Shown: positions 53,901 to 64,000, counted from the first letter of the stretch. The stretch: DNA of 64,000 bases from Rhodanobacter denitrificans (GCF_000230695.2 NC_020541.1:3348001-3412000); one strand, 5' to 3'. The notes: generated by a model from the letters alone, not told the origin. Numbers and translations are program-made.

Positions 53901-55085
53901 GCTGACCAGCAGCGGCGCGCCGTCCTGGCTGGCCCGCTGCAATTGCCATGGCGCCGCCACGTCGAGGCGCTGGTGATGACGCAGCTCGCCGCTGAGGCGA
54001 TCGGCCACGCTGAGCCCGCCGCCGTCGAAATCCAGCCACAGCTGGCGCTGCAGGTGCAGCTGGTCGCCCTTGCCGCCCTCGTCGCCGCGCGTGCCCTGCT
54101 CGATCGCCAGGCCCGCGCCGTCGTCCAGCACGAACGCCGGCAACTCGCGCCACTCGCCCGGCACGCCGGCCTGCACCGCGTCGGTGGCGCGGCCTTCCAC
54201 CCGGGTGTTGCGCAGCGCCGGATCGTCGGCGTAACTCCAGATCTCCTGCCGCGGCCACGGCGCCGCCGGCAGCTTCAGCGCCACCTTCGCCAGCGGCGCG
54301 ACGCTGCGCGCCTGCAGCGTGATCGTCCACTGCCCCGGCCGCAGTTGCACACGCAGCTGGCCGTCGTTCTCCAGCCGTGCGGGCAAGTCGCCGGACAAGG
54401 CGGTGGCCACGAAACCTTCCGGCAGCACCGGGCCGAGCGATTGCTCGCGCGCGCTGCCGGCGACGTTGAACTGCAATTGCGTTTCCAGCGTGGCCGGCAG
54501 GCCATCGACGAGGCGGCGATAGACGCGCAGCGACAGCGCGTCGGCAGCGCGTTGCGCGGCGGCGGCCTCGCCCAGGGTGAGCTGCTCGCCGTTGCGCTCG
54601 ATGCGCGTGACCGCTGCACCGTCGACGCTCAGCGCCACCAACCCGATCGTCGAAGGCACGCGCAGGCGCGCCGGACGCGCCGCCCACGGCAGCGTGCCGC
54701 GCAACTGATAATCGCCGGGTGCCAGCCACACCATCGGCTGATCGCCTCGCTGCAACACGGTGACCGCCTGGTCGTTCGCGCTGACCTGTTGCGGCCAACT
54801 CCGCGCATCGCCAGGCACTGCAACCCAGCTTGGCGCATCCACGCGCACATCCAGGCTGAAGCGAGCGCCGTCCTTGCCGGCGTCGAGCAGCAGGCGGCCA
54901 GGCCAGGCGCACAGGCGATTGCCGGCGTTCGGCACCTGGGTGGCGAGGAACGGACAATCGTGCTGCGGCACGTCATGCAGCACCCAGCCCTGCCAGTCGC
55001 GCAAGGGTGGCGGTACGTCCTGCGCCGGCAACGGCGCCGCCAGCAGCAACCACAGACCCAGCAGTCCGAGCGTTCGAGCAAGCAT
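50928..55085 (-). CDS. Very large multi-domain membrane protein, unrecognised
   Basis: 1385 residues from ATG 55085 (GGGGAG six bases upstream) with a cleavable signal ([15 protein letters not shown]). Residues ~20-480 are a beta-rich exported domain; a helix cluster follows (~490-610); then an Ala/Pro-rich linker carrying [15 protein letters not shown] and [17 protein letters not shown]; another helix pair; a second beta-rich exported domain to ~1200; and a C-terminal group of helices ([29 protein letters not shown]). The two halves look like repeats of a module. EAITVTGS resembles the TonB box of receptors. Function unknown; conserved coupling with prmC is only local evidence. Confidence 0.75.
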   Translation of the reverse strand: MLARTLGLLGLWLLLAAPLPAQDVPPPLRDWQGWVLHDVPQHDCPFLATQVPNAGNRLCAWPGRLLLDAGKDGARFSLDVRVDAPSWVAVPGDARSWPQQVSANDQAVTVLQRGDQPMVWLAPGDYQLRGTLPWAARPARLRVPSTIGLVALSVDGAAVTRIERNGEQLTLGEAAAAQRAADALSLRVYRRLVDGLPATLETQLQFNVAGSAREQSLGPVLPEGFVATALSGDLPARLENDGQLRVQLRPGQWTITLQARSVAPLAKVALKLPAAPWPRQEIWSYADDPALRNTRVEGRATDAVQAGVPGEWRELPAFVLDDGAGLAIEQGTRGDEGGKGDQLHLQRQLWLDFDGGGLSVADRLSGELRHHQRLDVAAPWQLQRASQDGAPLLVSQGEGGRSGVELREQQLDLDAGLRLPMHRGAIPSAGWQLPLESIDATLHLPYGYRLLGATGVDRSPDSWVAQWSLLDLFVVALIALLAGRLLGWPWALLAAGYLALAQHESAAPLWTLAVTLALALLLRALPEGRLRLAARAGAVAIFALAVLWTLPFVAAQLQYALHPQLEGAGQSRIVSAGYAEQAAQEEVYAKARMRQSAPARAPVAPAPVAEVSADAAMPPPPPQPAPAMAMQNGSSLSLEAITVTGSAVQNLSGASTLAGSAADSRSPTQAGAGTPHWNQGNDYRLGWSGPVTAEQSTHLVIAPAWLVRLLRVLMVGLLALLLAKLVPLLLTPLRGRWRDWRGGGAVSAALLAVALLPAALHAQNLPSQDLLNQLRDRLTEAPKCVPACAAVAQAQLQASGDTLEVALEAHIGAAVALPLPQTDDALQLLDVGVDGHANAPLSRRGDQLLLRLERGVHRVSLRYRIGVTDNASLRFVLRPQRIAFSGQGWLLAGVDDGRPLGDSIALQRVRAATDGKDLPPVQNFPPYVRLTRRLQLGVDWTVENTVERIAPQDGGFSVALPLLPGEHPLGDGVLVRDGRISITFNANSGVASWSSRLDHATTLALKAPALGERAEVWVIHVAPMWHVDAKGVPTSASDDGLLYQPLPGESLQLAFSQPAAIAGDSLAFDGVQLTSRAGERATETTLSLRARSTRGGEHAIGLPAGAELLDANRDGESINLAVRDGKLSLPLLPGEHGYTLRLREPYGVAARTRTPLIALHAPVANVDLALQLPQDRWVLWTWGPTTGPAVLYWSQLVVLLLAAWLLARYAPTPLRFRHWLLLGLGFSAFAWSAYALVVAWLILLGLRARSTSPEQLGSTTFNLMQLGLALLTVLALVVLVGAVPKGLLGLPDMHVAGNASNAWNLRWFADQSANVLPGAGVFSVSLWAYKLAMLAWALWLAWSLIDWLRWAFEAWMRGGYWRKRKSKPGVTPPQLPPSATESPHA

Positions 55086-55284
55086 GCAGTTCTCCCCGTG
55101 TGCCGTGCGGCCGGCACAGTGTAAGTGGAACACGACAGGCACACAGCCATGCCCGCCTCCGGCAACGGTTCCGGTGCAAACGGATGCCGATCAACGATTC
55201 AACGCAGCACGATGCACAACGGGGTTGCCTGATCGCGGCAACAGGCGCCGTATAGTGGAACGCCTCTCCGTCACGGTGAATCGC

Positions 55285-56340
55285 ATGCCCCAGCTCAATC
55301 GCCAGCTGCGCCTCAAGACCCGCCCCGAAGGCCTGGTCCGGCGCGAGGATTTCGACCTGGTCGAACAGCCCGTGCCGGAGCTGAAGGACGGTGAAGTCCT
55401 GGTGCGTGTGCTGTACCTCTCGATGGACCCGACCAACCGCGTGTGGATGCGCGACATCCCGCAGTACCTGCCGCCGGTGGCGATCGGCGAGGTGATGCGT
55501 GCGCTCGGCCTGGGTCGCGTGGTGCAGTCGCGTTCGGCGCAGTACCACGAAGGCGATCTGGTGCAGGGCCTCACCGGCTGGCAGGACTACCTGGTACTGC
55601 ACGAAAGCGCCAAAGGCTACGTGCGCCTGCCTGCCGACCCCGGCATCCCGCTGCCCACCCTGCTTGGCGCAGCCGGCATGAGCGGAGTCACCGCCTACTA
55701 CGGCCTGACCGAGATCGTCCCGGTGCAAGCCGGCGAAACCCTGGTGGTCTCCGCCGCTGCCGGCTCGGTCGGCTCCGTCGCCGGCCAGCTCGGCAAGATC
55801 ATGGGCGCCCGCGTGGTCGGTATCGCCGGCGGCCCCGACAAATGCCGCCACCTCACCGCCGAACTCGGCTTCGACGCTGCCGTCGACTACAAGGCGGCCG
55901 ACTTCAAACAGCAACTCAAGGCCACTACCCCCGATGGCGTGCACGTGAATTTCGAGAACGTCGGCGGCGAGGTGATGCGCGCAGTGCTGTCACGGATGGT
56001 GATCGGCGGCCGCGTCGCCCTGTGCGGATTGATCTCCGGCTACAACAGCGCCGAACGGCCGGGCGACGACTACGGCATCCTCGTGATGAAACGGCTCAGC
56101 ATGCGCGGCTTCCTGGTGCTCGACTACACCAGGACGCGCGAGGCGGTGCAGGCATTGGCCGGGTGGATCCGCGACGGCCGGCTGAAGGCCGAGGAAACCG
56201 TTGCCGAGGGACTGGAAAACGCGCCGGAAGTGTTGAACCGCTTGTTCGACGGCAGCCACCGGGGAAAGTTGGTGTTGCGGGTGGATGCGCGTCCCGCCAT
56301 CGACGCGGGCCGAACCGCACGGGTGGGCGACGCCGGCTAA
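55285..56340 (+). CDS. NADP-dependent MDR oxidoreductase (leukotriene B4 dehydrogenase/curcumin-reductase-like)
   Basis: 351 residues from ATG 55285 (a GTG nine bases upstream is possible). Family marks: LSMDPTNRVWM near the N terminus, SGVTAYYGLTEI, nucleotide-binding AAAGSVGSVAGQLGKI and NFENVGGEV. These zinc-independent enzymes reduce alpha,beta-unsaturated carbonyls with NADPH. The stop codon overlaps that of the convergent DHFR-like gene. Confidence 0.92.
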   Translation: MPQLNRQLRLKTRPEGLVRREDFDLVEQPVPELKDGEVLVRVLYLSMDPTNRVWMRDIPQYLPPVAIGEVMRALGLGRVVQSRSAQYHEGDLVQGLTGWQDYLVLHESAKGYVRLPADPGIPLPTLLGAAGMSGVTAYYGLTEIVPVQAGETLVVSAAAGSVGSVAGQLGKIMGARVVGIAGGPDKCRHLTAELGFDAAVDYKAADFKQQLKATTPDGVHVNFENVGGEVMRAVLSRMVIGGRVALCGLISGYNSAERPGDDYGILVMKRLSMRGFLVLDYTRTREAVQALAGWIRDGRLKAEETVAEGLENAPEVLNRLFDGSHRGKLVLRVDARPAIDAGRTARVGDAG

Positions 56341-56878
56341 CGGCGCGGCCGGAATACCAGATACTGCAATCCGCCCGGCGTGGTGCGCGCCGACCGCAGG
56401 TCGAGCTGGATCGGCTCCCCTTCGCGGGACAGCAGGCGGCGGCCCTGGCCGGCTACCGCCGGACACAGGACGAACCTCAACTCGTCGAGCAATCCGGCCG
56501 CCAGCAGGGCCTGTACCAGGCTGATGCTGCCGTGGACGCCGATCGCCTGCCCGGCCTGGCGCTTGAGCACCGCGATCTCGTCGAGGACGTCGCCGGAAAG
56601 CAGCCTCGACGGCGCCCAGTCGAGGGCCGCAAGCTGCCTGAAACGACATATTTCGGTACCTGGTTGATGAAGCTGGCGAACGGCTCGATTTCAGCGCCGG
56701 GCCAGAACATCGCCCATGCCTCGTACGTCCTGCGTCCCAACAGCACGGCATCCTGCCCCGTCACGGTCTCCTCGTCGAACAGAGACAGGTCCTGATACAG
56801 GTCGTCGCGGAGAAACCTGTCCGGCGCCTCGACGACACCATCCAGCGAGATGAACAGGTGCGAGGTCAACTTGCGCAT
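56337..56878 (-). pseudogene. DHFR-family (RibD C-terminal domain) protein, frameshifted
   Basis: The first frame gives MRKLTSHLFISLDGVVEAP and LLGRRTYEAWAMFWPG to KYVVSGSL near 56640; the continuation AALDWAPSRLLSGDVLDEIA, then GQAIGVHGSISLVQALLAAG and LDELRFVLCPAVAGQGRRL is in the next frame. Restoring one base between SGSL and AALDW yields a normal ~180-residue DHFR-like reductase with its C-terminal catalytic domain. Either a recent one-base deletion or a sequencing error. Confidence 0.82.
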
Positions 56879-57103
56879 GATCGATGTCCCTCTTCAGGCT
56901 GGCCGGATCGGCCGGACTCGAAAGCGACGAGCGAGGTTTCCCGGACTCGACACGGCCAGGCGGTTTCATTTGGCGGCCGCCGCACGGACGCCGGCGGGTG
57001 GTGCCCGCGGCCCCGGCAGGCAGGGTCGATGGCGGCGGGATCGGGCGCGCCAACAACCTGCGCCGGTCCGATGTCGAGCGGCTGGCCGGCGTGCCGCTGC
57101 CGC

Positions 57104-58123
57104 TCAGCCGCGCCCGAAAAATTCCGCAAATGCTGCGGCCGTGCGCTCGATGCCGGCGTCGTCGACATCCAGATGCGTCACCAGCCGCAGCGTGGGCAGG
57201 TAGCCGATGCTGATGCGGATGCCGGCGTCGCGCAGATGGACGTCCAGTTCGCGCAGGCGCCCGGCGGGCACGTCGATGAACACCATGTTGGTGTACTGGC
57301 CGAGCAGGTCGACGCCGGCGATCTCGCGCAGACGTCCGGCGAGATAAGCGGCGCGGCGATGGTCGTCGGCCAGCCGCGCCACGTGGTGATCCAGCGCGTA
57401 CTGGCCGGCTGCGGCGAGCATGCCGGCCTGGCGCCAGCCGCCGCCGGCGACCTTGCGCCAGCGCCGCGCCTTGTCGATCAGCGCGTGCGAACCGAGCAAC
57501 ACCGAACCGACTGGCGCGCCGAGCCCCTTGGACAGGCACACCGACACCGTATCGAAGTGGCGCGCGATCTCGCGCGCCGGCACGTTGCAGGCGATTGCCG
57601 CATTGAACAGCCGCGCGCCGTCCAGGTGCAGGCCAAGACCGTGCGCGCGTGCCGTGTCGTGGGCCGCCTGCAGGTAGTCCAGCGGCAGCGTGCGGCCATG
57701 CCAGGTGTTCTCCAGCGCCAGCACGCGGGTGCGCGCGAAATGCGGGTCGACCGGCTTGATCGCTGCCTCGATGCGCTCCAGCGGCAGGCTGCCGTCGGCC
57801 GCCTGCACGATCGGCTGCGGCTGGATCGAGCCGAGCACCGCCGCGCCGCCGCCTTCGAATTTGTAGGTGTGCGCGTCCGCGCCGACCAGGTATTCGTCGC
57901 CGCGCTCGCAATGGCTCATCAACGCCAGCAGGTTGGACTGGGTGCCGCTGGGCACGAACAGGCCGGCGTCGAAGCCGAGCTCGTCGGCCAGCCGCTGCTG
58001 CAACGCGTTGACGGTCGGGTCTTCGCCGTAGACGTCGTCACCGACCTCGGCCCCCAGCATCGCCGCGCGCATCGCCGCGGTCGGACGCGTCACCGTATCG
58101 CTGCGCAGATCCACCCATTCCAC
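57104..58123 (-). CDS. ltaE: Low-specificity L-threonine aldolase
   Basis: 339 residues of the fold-I PLP type. DLRSDTVTRPTAAMRAAM and GDDVYGEDPTVNALQ open the protein; VSVCLSKGLGAPVGSVL contains the PLP lysine and HLDGARLFNAAI the cofactor-binding aspartate. It cleaves threonine or allo-threonine to glycine and acetaldehyde. Between its end and the DHFR-like gene, 56879-57103 shows no gene. Confidence 0.93.
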   Translation of the reverse strand: MEWVDLRSDTVTRPTAAMRAAMLGAEVGDDVYGEDPTVNALQQRLADELGFDAGLFVPSGTQSNLLALMSHCERGDEYLVGADAHTYKFEGGGAAVLGSIQPQPIVQAADGSLPLERIEAAIKPVDPHFARTRVLALENTWHGRTLPLDYLQAAHDTARAHGLGLHLDGARLFNAAIACNVPAREIARHFDTVSVCLSKGLGAPVGSVLLGSHALIDKARRWRKVAGGGWRQAGMLAAAGQYALDHHVARLADDHRRAAYLAGRLREIAGVDLLGQYTNMVFIDVPAGRLRELDVHLRDAGIRISIGYLPTLRLVTHLDVDDAGIERTAAAFAEFFGRG

Positions 58124-58206
58124 GGCTCACCCCTTGCGGTCGGCAAAGAAGGCCAGCTTGGCCGTATCCGGCGCCGCGGGCAAGTGCGCGCGCCCCGACG
58201 GCGCAC

Positions 58207-59307
58207 TCAGACGCGGCGGCGGAAATACAGCCACGCCGCCGTCACCAGGATCAGCGCCGGCAGCAGGTTCGCCAGCAGCGGCGGCATGCCGTACACGGTG
58301 CCGAAGTTGACCATCGCCTGCTGCAGGAAGTACCAGCCCAGCGCAAGCAGGATGCCGATGAACATGCGCTTGCCGAGGCCGCCGGAGCGCAGCGAGCCGA
58401 ACGCGAACGGCATCGCGCACAGCACCAGCACCAGTACGTTGAGCGGATACAGCGCACGCCCCCAGAACGCCACCGCGTAGGTGCCGGGACTCTGGCCGTT
58501 GCCTTCCAGGTAGTCCATGTTGCGGCGCAGGTCGCGCATGGAAAGGTACTGCGGCTGGATCACCGACTGCGCCAGCACCTGCGGATCGAGGCTGGACTGC
58601 CACGGCAGCGCGGCCGCCATGCTGGCATGGGTGCCCTGCGCATCCAGCGTGGTGATGCGCGCGTCGTGCAGCACCCACTGCCGGCCGTTGTGCTCGGCGG
58701 TCCTGGCCCAGATGAAGCGGTCTAGTCTGCCGTCGGGACTGAAGGTGAATACGCGCACGTCGCTCAGCTGCACCACGCCGACGCCGCCGCGCTGCTTCAG
58801 CGAGGTGCCGCGGGCGTTGATCACGCTGGCGCCGTCGCGTGCCCACAGCCCGCTGCTGGTGCCCATGCCGAGGCTGCCGGTCTTCGTGCGCAGCTGCATC
58901 GCCTGCGCCTGCTGGTCGCCCCACGGCGCCAGCGTCTCGCCCATGACCACCACGCCGACGATCAGCACCGCGACCACGCCGACCGCCGAGCCGGCGATGC
59001 GCAGGCGCGACATGCCGGCGGCGCGCAGCGCGGTGAGCTCGCCGGTGCCGGCCAGCCCGCCCAGGCCGAGCAGGCCGCCGATCAACGCGGCGTTGCCGAA
59101 CATCTCGTAGGCGCGGCGCGGGAAGGTCACCAGCACATAGGCCAGCGCGCTGCTCGTGGTGTATCCGTTCTTGCCGACGTGCCCCAGCTGCACCAGCAGT
59201 ATCCTCACCGCATCGAAGCCAGTCAGCACCAGCCACACCATCAGCATCGAGCCGAGCACGCTCAGCGCGACCAGCCGGTCGACCCGCTTGATGTTGAACA
59301 CCGTCAT
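58207..59307 (-). CDS. lptG: LPS export system permease LptG
   Basis: 366 residues from ATG 59307, which overlaps the lptF stop (ATGA). Six transmembrane helices with a large periplasmic beta-jellyroll between helices 3 and 4. LGSMLMVWLVLTGFDAVRIL and the GELTALRAAGMS coupling helix typical of YjgP/YjgQ proteins are visible. With LptF and the ATPase LptB it extracts lipopolysaccharide from the inner membrane. Confidence 0.94.
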   Translation of the reverse strand: MTVFNIKRVDRLVALSVLGSMLMVWLVLTGFDAVRILLVQLGHVGKNGYTTSSALAYVLVTFPRRAYEMFGNAALIGGLLGLGGLAGTGELTALRAAGMSRLRIAGSAVGVVAVLIVGVVVMGETLAPWGDQQAQAMQLRTKTGSLGMGTSSGLWARDGASVINARGTSLKQRGGVGVVQLSDVRVFTFSPDGRLDRFIWARTAEHNGRQWVLHDARITTLDAQGTHASMAAALPWQSSLDPQVLAQSVIQPQYLSMRDLRRNMDYLEGNGQSPGTYAVAFWGRALYPLNVLVLVLCAMPFAFGSLRSGGLGKRMFIGILLALGWYFLQQAMVNFGTVYGMPPLLANLLPALILVTAAWLYFRRRV

Positions 59308-60425
59308 GCCGGCAAGCCCGGCAGCACGCGCCGCTTGCGCAGCTTGCGCGGAGCGTACTGCTTCCACAGCATCCACAGCGCCAGCGCCAGCACCAGCGCA
59401 TGCAGCGCCCACAGCGGCGCCTCGCCATGCCAGTGGCCCTTGCCGATCTGCGCGCGGCCCAGCGCCAGCAGCGTGTAATAGAGATAGAACGTGACCACCG
59501 CCAGCAGCAGGCGGCCGTATTTCGGTTCGCGCGGACTCTGCCGCGACAGCGGCAACGCCAGCAGCAGCAGCACGAAGGTCAACGGCGGCGCGTTGGCGCG
59601 CCAGGCGAATTCGGCGCGGTCGGTCGGGTCGTCCGAACGGAACAGTGCCCAGCTGCTCTTGGAGTGCGCCGGATCATCGTCGTCGTCGGCCTGCACGCTG
59701 GACAGCGAGGTGTCGTTGCGCCGGTACTGCATCTGCCGCCAGTTGTTCGCGCCGAGCGGAATGTCGTACTGCCAGCCGTCCTTGAACGCGATGAAGCGGC
59801 CTTCGCCGTTGCTCTCCTGGTACAGCTCGCCGCTGGTCGCGCTGACCACCTTCAGGTGCGGCGGGCCATTCTTGCCCTCGCTCTGCGTTGCCACGAACGT
59901 GCGTCCCAGCTTGCTGCCGTCGCGACTCAGGCTGTCGACGAAAATGATGCCGCCCTTGCCCGGCAGTTCGGTGAAGCGCCCCGCGTCGAGGCCGGCCGCG
60001 ATCACCGAGCGGTTCGCCTCGGCCACCAGCGCGTCGCTGGTGCGCACCGCCCACGGCCCCAGCCACAGCGAAACCAGCGCGGTGAGCGCGACCAGCAGCG
60101 CGCCGAGCAGCAGCACCGGACGCAGCAATCCGCGCGGTCCCATGCCGGACGATGACAGCACGTGCATCTCGCTCTCGCGGTACATCCGCCCCAGCCCCAG
60201 CAGCACGCCGACGAAGCCGGCCAGCGGCAGCATGTTGGTGAGGCCGTCGAGCGTGCGCAGACCCAGCACCTGGAACATCACGCTGGCCGGGAAGCTGCCG
60301 TTGGCCACCTGCTCCAGCACCTTGGCGAACGCGCTGCCGGCCACGACCACCAGCAGCACCACCACGGTGGCGGTCACGGTCTGCGCCAGCTCGCGCAGGA
60401 AGTAGCGGTCGAGGATGCTCAGCAT
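59304..60425 (-). CDS. lptF: LPS export system permease LptF
   Basis: 373 residues: [20 protein letters not shown], then [20 protein letters not shown] as coupling region and the periplasmic jellyroll. Partner of lptG in one operon, divergent from pepA with a 102-base shared upstream region, the same arrangement as in Escherichia coli. Confidence 0.94.
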   Translation of the reverse strand: MLSILDRYFLRELAQTVTATVVVLLVVVAGSAFAKVLEQVANGSFPASVMFQVLGLRTLDGLTNMLPLAGFVGVLLGLGRMYRESEMHVLSSSGMGPRGLLRPVLLLGALLVALTALVSLWLGPWAVRTSDALVAEANRSVIAAGLDAGRFTELPGKGGIIFVDSLSRDGSKLGRTFVATQSEGKNGPPHLKVVSATSGELYQESNGEGRFIAFKDGWQYDIPLGANNWRQMQYRRNDTSLSSVQADDDDDPAHSKSSWALFRSDDPTDRAEFAWRANAPPLTFVLLLLALPLSRQSPREPKYGRLLLAVVTFYLYYTLLALGRAQIGKGHWHGEAPLWALHALVLALALWMLWKQYAPRKLRKRRVLPGLPA

Positions 60426-60527
60426 GCGATAAACTTGTCCGCTTGTACGGCCAGGCCCGATCGGCGCCGGCAAACCGCAAGTCTAGCCTGTCCGGCCGCC
60501 AGCCGGACCCCTGCAGGAACCACCTCG

Positions 60528-62018
60528 ATGACGCTCCAGTTCAGCCTCGGCTCCGCCGCTCCTGCCACCGTCGACAGCGCCTGCGTGCTGGTCGGCGTCT
60601 ACGAACAGGGCGTGCTGACCAGTGCGGCGGCCCAGCTGGACAGCGCCGCCGGCGGCATGATCAAGCGCCAGGTGGAGAGCGGCGACATCAGCGGCAAGGC
60701 CGGTTCCACCACCGTGCTGTTCGCGCCGGCCGGTGTCGCCGCGCAACGCGTGCTGGTGGTCGGCCTCGGCGCGCAGAAATCGTTCGACGCCGCGCGCTAC
60801 CAGAAGGTGAACATCGAGGCGGCGCGCTCGCTCGGCCGCCTGCCGGTGGCGAACGCGGTGTCCTACCTCAGCGAGGTGGAGGTGCCCGGTCGCGACAGCG
60901 CCTGGCGCGTGCGCATCGCCGCGCTGGCCTGCGACCACGCCGCGTACCGCTACACCGCCACGTTCAAGCCACGCGACAAGAGCAAGCAGACGGAGCTGGC
61001 CGCGCTGACGTTCGCCGCCGGCACCGACGCGCAAGGCGGGCTGGACCAGGCGGTGGCGATCGCCGAGGGCGTGCGCTTCGCGCGCGAACTGGCCAACCTG
61101 CCGCCGAACATCTGCAACCCGGCCTACATCGCGGCGCAGGCGCAGGCCTTCGCCGAGGCGCAGGGCAAGGTCAGCTGCAGCGTGCTGGACGAAGCCGCGA
61201 TGGCGAAGCTCGGCTTCGGCTCGCTGCTGGCGGTGGCGCGCGGCTCGGTCAACAAGCCGCGCCTGATCGCGCTCGAATACAAGGGCGGCCACGACGGCGC
61301 CAAGCCGTACGTGCTGGTCGGCAAGGGCGTCACCTTCGACTCCGGCGGCATCAGCCTGAAGCCCGGCGCCGGCATGGAAGAGATGAAGTTCGACATGGGC
61401 GGCGCTGCCGGCGTGCTCGGCGCGTTCGTCGCTGCGGTGAAGATGGGCCTGAAGCTCAACCTGGCATGCGTGGTGCCGGCCGTGGAGAACATGCCCGACG
61501 GCGACAGCTACCGCCCCAGCGACGTGCTGACCAGCCTGTCCGGGCTCACCATCGAAGTGCTCAACACCGACGCCGAAGGCCGCCTGATCCTGTGCGACGC
61601 GCTCACCTATGCGGCGCAGACGTATCAGCCGCAGGCGCTGGTCGACGCGGCCACGCTCACCGGCGCCTGCGTGATCGCGCTGGGCAAGCACGCCACCGGC
61701 CTGATGAGCAAGCACGATGACCTCGCCGCCGAACTGCTCGCCGCCGGCGAGGAAACGCTGGACCGCGCCTGGCGCCTGCCGCTGTGGGACGACTACCAGG
61801 CGCAGCTTGAATCGGGCTTCGCCGACGTCGCCAACATCGGCGGCAAGAGCGCCGGCGCGATCACCGCCGGCTGTTTCCTGTCGCGCTTCACCGACGGCCA
61901 GCGCTGGGCGCACCTGGACATCGCCGGCACCGCCTGGGAGGAAGGCCGCAAGGGCCTCGCCACCGGCCGCCCGGTGGCGCTGCTGGCGCAGTGGCTGTTG
62001 GACCGGAGCGAGCAGTGA
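60528..62018 (+). CDS. pepA: Leucyl aminopeptidase (PepA, M17)
   Basis: 496 residues from ATG 60528 with GCAGGAAC upstream. The di-metal site is intact: [30 protein letters not shown] and the signature [14 protein letters not shown]. PepA also binds DNA in E. coli (Xer accessory factor). holC follows 95 bases downstream. Confidence 0.96.
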   Translation: MTLQFSLGSAAPATVDSACVLVGVYEQGVLTSAAAQLDSAAGGMIKRQVESGDISGKAGSTTVLFAPAGVAAQRVLVVGLGAQKSFDAARYQKVNIEAARSLGRLPVANAVSYLSEVEVPGRDSAWRVRIAALACDHAAYRYTATFKPRDKSKQTELAALTFAAGTDAQGGLDQAVAIAEGVRFARELANLPPNICNPAYIAAQAQAFAEAQGKVSCSVLDEAAMAKLGFGSLLAVARGSVNKPRLIALEYKGGHDGAKPYVLVGKGVTFDSGGISLKPGAGMEEMKFDMGGAAGVLGAFVAAVKMGLKLNLACVVPAVENMPDGDSYRPSDVLTSLSGLTIEVLNTDAEGRLILCDALTYAAQTYQPQALVDAATLTGACVIALGKHATGLMSKHDDLAAELLAAGEETLDRAWRLPLWDDYQAQLESGFADVANIGGKSAGAITAGCFLSRFTDGQRWAHLDIAGTAWEEGRKGLATGRPVALLAQWLLDRSEQ

Positions 62019-62113
62019 GTGACGCGAAGTGAGGAGTGAGCGATGAAGGTTTGAGGCATCATGCCCATCGCCCTACTCTCACCTCCCTCTTCCCGCCACT
62101 CACTCCCGACCTT

Positions 62114-62533
62114 ATGCGCGCCGACTTCTACCTGATCGACAAGCCGCGCTTTCGCGAACAGCCGCTGCTGCTGGTCTGCGAGCTGGTGAACAAGGCATTC
62201 GCCGGCGGGCAGCCGATGCTGATCCTGGCTCGCGACTTTGCCCAGGCCGAAGCGCTGGACGAACTGCTGTGGGCGTTCGACGACGACGCCATGATCCCGC
62301 ACCAGCTGGCTGGCGACGATGACGACGACGAGACGGCGGTACTGATCGTGCCGCCGGGCGTGGACAGCGCCGACCGGCCGCTGCTGATCAACCTGCGCGA
62401 GAGCTGCCCCGCCGGCCGCTACCAGCGCGTGCTGGAAGTGGTCGCCGCCGACCCGGCCGAACGCGAGGGTTCACGCACGCGCTGGCGCGAATACCAGCGA
62501 CTGGGTTTCGAGCTGCACAAGTACGACATGTGA
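62114..62533 (+). CDS. holC: DNA polymerase III chi subunit
   Basis: 139 residues: RADFYLIDKPRFREQPLLL, LCELVNKAF, DDDAMIPHQLAG and the C-terminal RWREYQRLGFELHKYDM are typical of HolC, which links the clamp loader to single-strand-binding protein. The pepA-holC order is conserved in gammaproteobacteria. Overlaps nothing; converges with the sensor kinase gene two bases away. Confidence 0.9.
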   Translation: MRADFYLIDKPRFREQPLLLVCELVNKAFAGGQPMLILARDFAQAEALDELLWAFDDDAMIPHQLAGDDDDDETAVLIVPPGVDSADRPLLINLRESCPAGRYQRVLEVVAADPAEREGSRTRWREYQRLGFELHKYDM

Positions 62534-62534
62534 T

Positions 62535-64000
62535 TCACGCCGGCGCGGCCGCGCCGTCGACCACCCGCGCCAGCGCCGCCGCCAGCTGTTCGCCGCTGAG
62601 CGGCTTGCGCAGGAAGCCGTCCATGCCCGCCGCGCGCGCCTTCGCCTCGTCCTCGCTGCCCTGGCGCGCGGTCACCGCCACGATCGGCAGGTGCCGCCCG
62701 GCCAGCTCGCGCTGGCGGATCAGCCGCGCGATCTGGAAACCGTCCACGCCCGGCAGGTCCAGATCCAGCAGCACCGCGTCGAACTGCGCGTGCGCCAACT
62801 CGGCCAGCGCCGCCAGCCCGTTCACCACGTGCACCACCGCGTGGCCCTCGCGCTCCAGCAGGCCGCGGATCACCGCGGCCACGATGGTGTCGTCCTCCAC
62901 CAGCAGCAGCCGGTAGCGGCGACCGCTCGGCCGCTCCACCGGCGCCGGCGCCGCCGGCTCGACCAGCGGCAGCCGCACGCGGAACGTGCTGCCGTGGCCC
63001 AGCCGCGATTCCAGCTCGATGCTGCCGCCCATCATCTCCACCAGCTCGCGGCAGATCGCCAGCCCCAGCCCGCTGCCGGCGCGCCGCTGCGGACTCTCCG
63101 CCTGCTCGAAGCGCTGGAACAGCCGCGCCTGGCTGGCCTCGGGAATGCCCGGGCCGGTGTCGCTCACGCTGAACTGCAGGCCCTCGGGCTGGCGCTGCGC
63201 GCTCAGCGTCACGCTGCCGTGCTCGGTGAACTTCAGTGCGTTGTTGGCCAGGTTCAGCAGGATCTGCTTGATCCGCACCGCATCGCCGAGCAGCTGCGCC
63301 GGCAGCTCGTCGGCCAGCGCCAGCACGAAGCGGATGCCTTTGGCGTGCGCCAGGCCCTGCTCCAGCTGCGCCACGTCCTCCAGCAGTTGCCGCGGATCGA
63401 ACGGCACCGGCTCCAGCTCCAGCCGGCCCGCCTCGATCCGCGCCAGGTCCAGCGCGTCGTTCAGCAGCTTCAAGAGCATCCCGCCGGAGCGCTGCATCGC
63501 CTGCGTGTAGTCGTGCTGCTGGCGATTCAGCGGCGTGCTCAAGAGCAGTTCGGCCATGCCCATCACGCCGGTCATCGGCGTGCGGATCTCGTGGCTCAGC
63601 GTGGCCAGGAACTGCGTCTTCGCCGCACTCGCCGCCTCCGCCAGCTGCCGCTGCTGCTCGACCAGCTGCACGTGGTGCCGCTGCGCCAGGCGCCGGCGCC
63701 AACCGTGCAGCACCAGGCCGACCAGCGCGGCCGCGAGCAGCACGTAGATCGCCCACGCCCACCAGCGCCGCCACGGCGGCGCCTCGACGTGGATGCGCAA
63801 CGGCGTGGCCAGGCGCACCCATTGGCCGTTCGCGCCCGCGGCCATCACGTCGAGCGTGTAGTCGCCGGCGCCGAGACCGCTGAAATCGCGCTCGCCGCGG
63901 CTGCCGGTGTCCACCCAGTCGCTGTCGAAACCGTGCAGCCGGAAACGGTAGCGGTTGGCAGCCGGCGCGACGTAGGAGAACACCCGCGCCTCGATCGCGA
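62535..64000 (-). CDS. Hybrid sensor histidine kinase/response regulator, N-terminal part outside window
   Basis: About 488 C-terminal residues are visible. A Y_Y_Y domain (YRFRLHGFDSDWVDTG) indicates an upstream two-component beta-propeller sensor. It is followed by a membrane helix (WAWAIYVLLAAALVGLVLHGW), HisKA with the phospho-histidine in FLATLSHEIRTPMTGVMGM, HATPase_c (NLANNALKFTEHG, DTGPGIPE, GSGLGLAICREL), and a receiver domain whose phospho-aspartate lies in AVLLDLDLPGVDGFQIA. Possibly an extracytoplasmic carbohydrate or stress sensor. 5' end beyond base 64000. Confidence 0.9.
   Translation of the reverse strand, partial: AIEARVFSYVAPAANRYRFRLHGFDSDWVDTGSRGERDFSGLGAGDYTLDVMAAGANGQWVRLATPLRIHVEAPPWRRWWAWAIYVLLAAALVGLVLHGWRRRLAQRHHVQLVEQQRQLAEAASAAKTQFLATLSHEIRTPMTGVMGMAELLLSTPLNRQQHDYTQAMQRSGGMLLKLLNDALDLARIEAGRLELEPVPFDPRQLLEDVAQLEQGLAHAKGIRFVLALADELPAQLLGDAVRIKQILLNLANNALKFTEHGSVTLSAQRQPEGLQFSVSDTGPGIPEASQARLFQRFEQAESPQRRAGSGLGLAICRELVEMMGGSIELESRLGHGSTFRVRLPLVEPAAPAPVERPSGRRYRLLLVEDDTIVAAVIRGLLEREGHAVVHVVNGLAALAELAHAQFDAVLLDLDLPGVDGFQIARLIRQRELAGRHLPIVAVTARQGSEDEAKARAAGMDGFLRKPLSGEQLAAALARVVDGAAAPA

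Overview
The window looks like chromosome from a high-GC gammaproteobacterium of the Xanthomonadales, most likely Rhodanobacteraceae (Rhodanobacter/Dyella-like). This is inferred from the fused aspartate kinase/diaminopimelate decarboxylase, the class I fumarase, the pepA-holC / lptF-lptG arrangement, the very G+C-rich codon use and the Xanthomonas/Pseudomonas-type attC sites. No rRNA or tRNA gene was recognised.

Region 1 (1-11.7 kb) is core metabolism: a DUF559 nuclease fragment, the lysine-pathway fusion LysC-LysA, fumarase, two related 8-stranded outer-membrane barrel proteins, a PhzF-like isomerase, an amino-acid permease, and a two-gene molybdenum-hydroxylase-like operon. The small subunit of that operon lacks every ligand of its first [2Fe-2S] cluster, and the large subunit appears to lack the usual catalytic glutamate.

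Region 2 (11.9-22.1 kb) is the accessory region. Ten small, lower-GC gene cassettes lie head-to-tail on the minus strand, each followed by an attC recombination site. No integron integrase is present, so this is a cluster of attC sites lacking integrase (CALIN). Three insertion sequences have invaded the attC sites. IS1182 sits in one attC core. An IS110-family element of the IS1111 type sits exactly in another attC. An IS701 element with a perfect TTAC duplication sits in the right end of the IS1111-type element. The long non-coding right end of the IS1111-type element carries two short tracts identical to the two halves of its attC target, as expected for a target-guiding seekRNA/bridge RNA. 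A decayed relative of the same transposase borders the array, and a truncated attC with IS21-like terminal repeats marks the other edge.

Region 3 (22.2-39.6 kb) holds two tandem paralogous proline/alanine-rich single-span membrane proteins, a second EF-G (FusA2 type), two low-GC lipoproteins, and a tight MoxR-DUF58-DUF4350-DUF4129-SpoIIM-RDD-RDD membrane operon. Next to that operon is a duplicated gene tail beside a perfect hairpin. Then come a SET-domain methyltransferase and a lipoprotein/acyl-CoA dehydrogenase operon preceded by a PsrA-like palindrome.

Region 4 (39.6-64 kb) contains a lipoprotein esterase, an RNB exoribonuclease, a GNAT acetyltransferase, an IS4 element that split a terminator, a SapC protein, an HNH nuclease, Dxs, a broken DUF6861 polymorphic-toxin gene, PrmC overlapping a 1385-residue unrecognised membrane protein, an MDR oxidoreductase, a frameshifted DHFR-like gene, threonine aldolase, LptG/LptF, PepA, HolC, and the C-terminal part of a hybrid sensor kinase that runs off the window.
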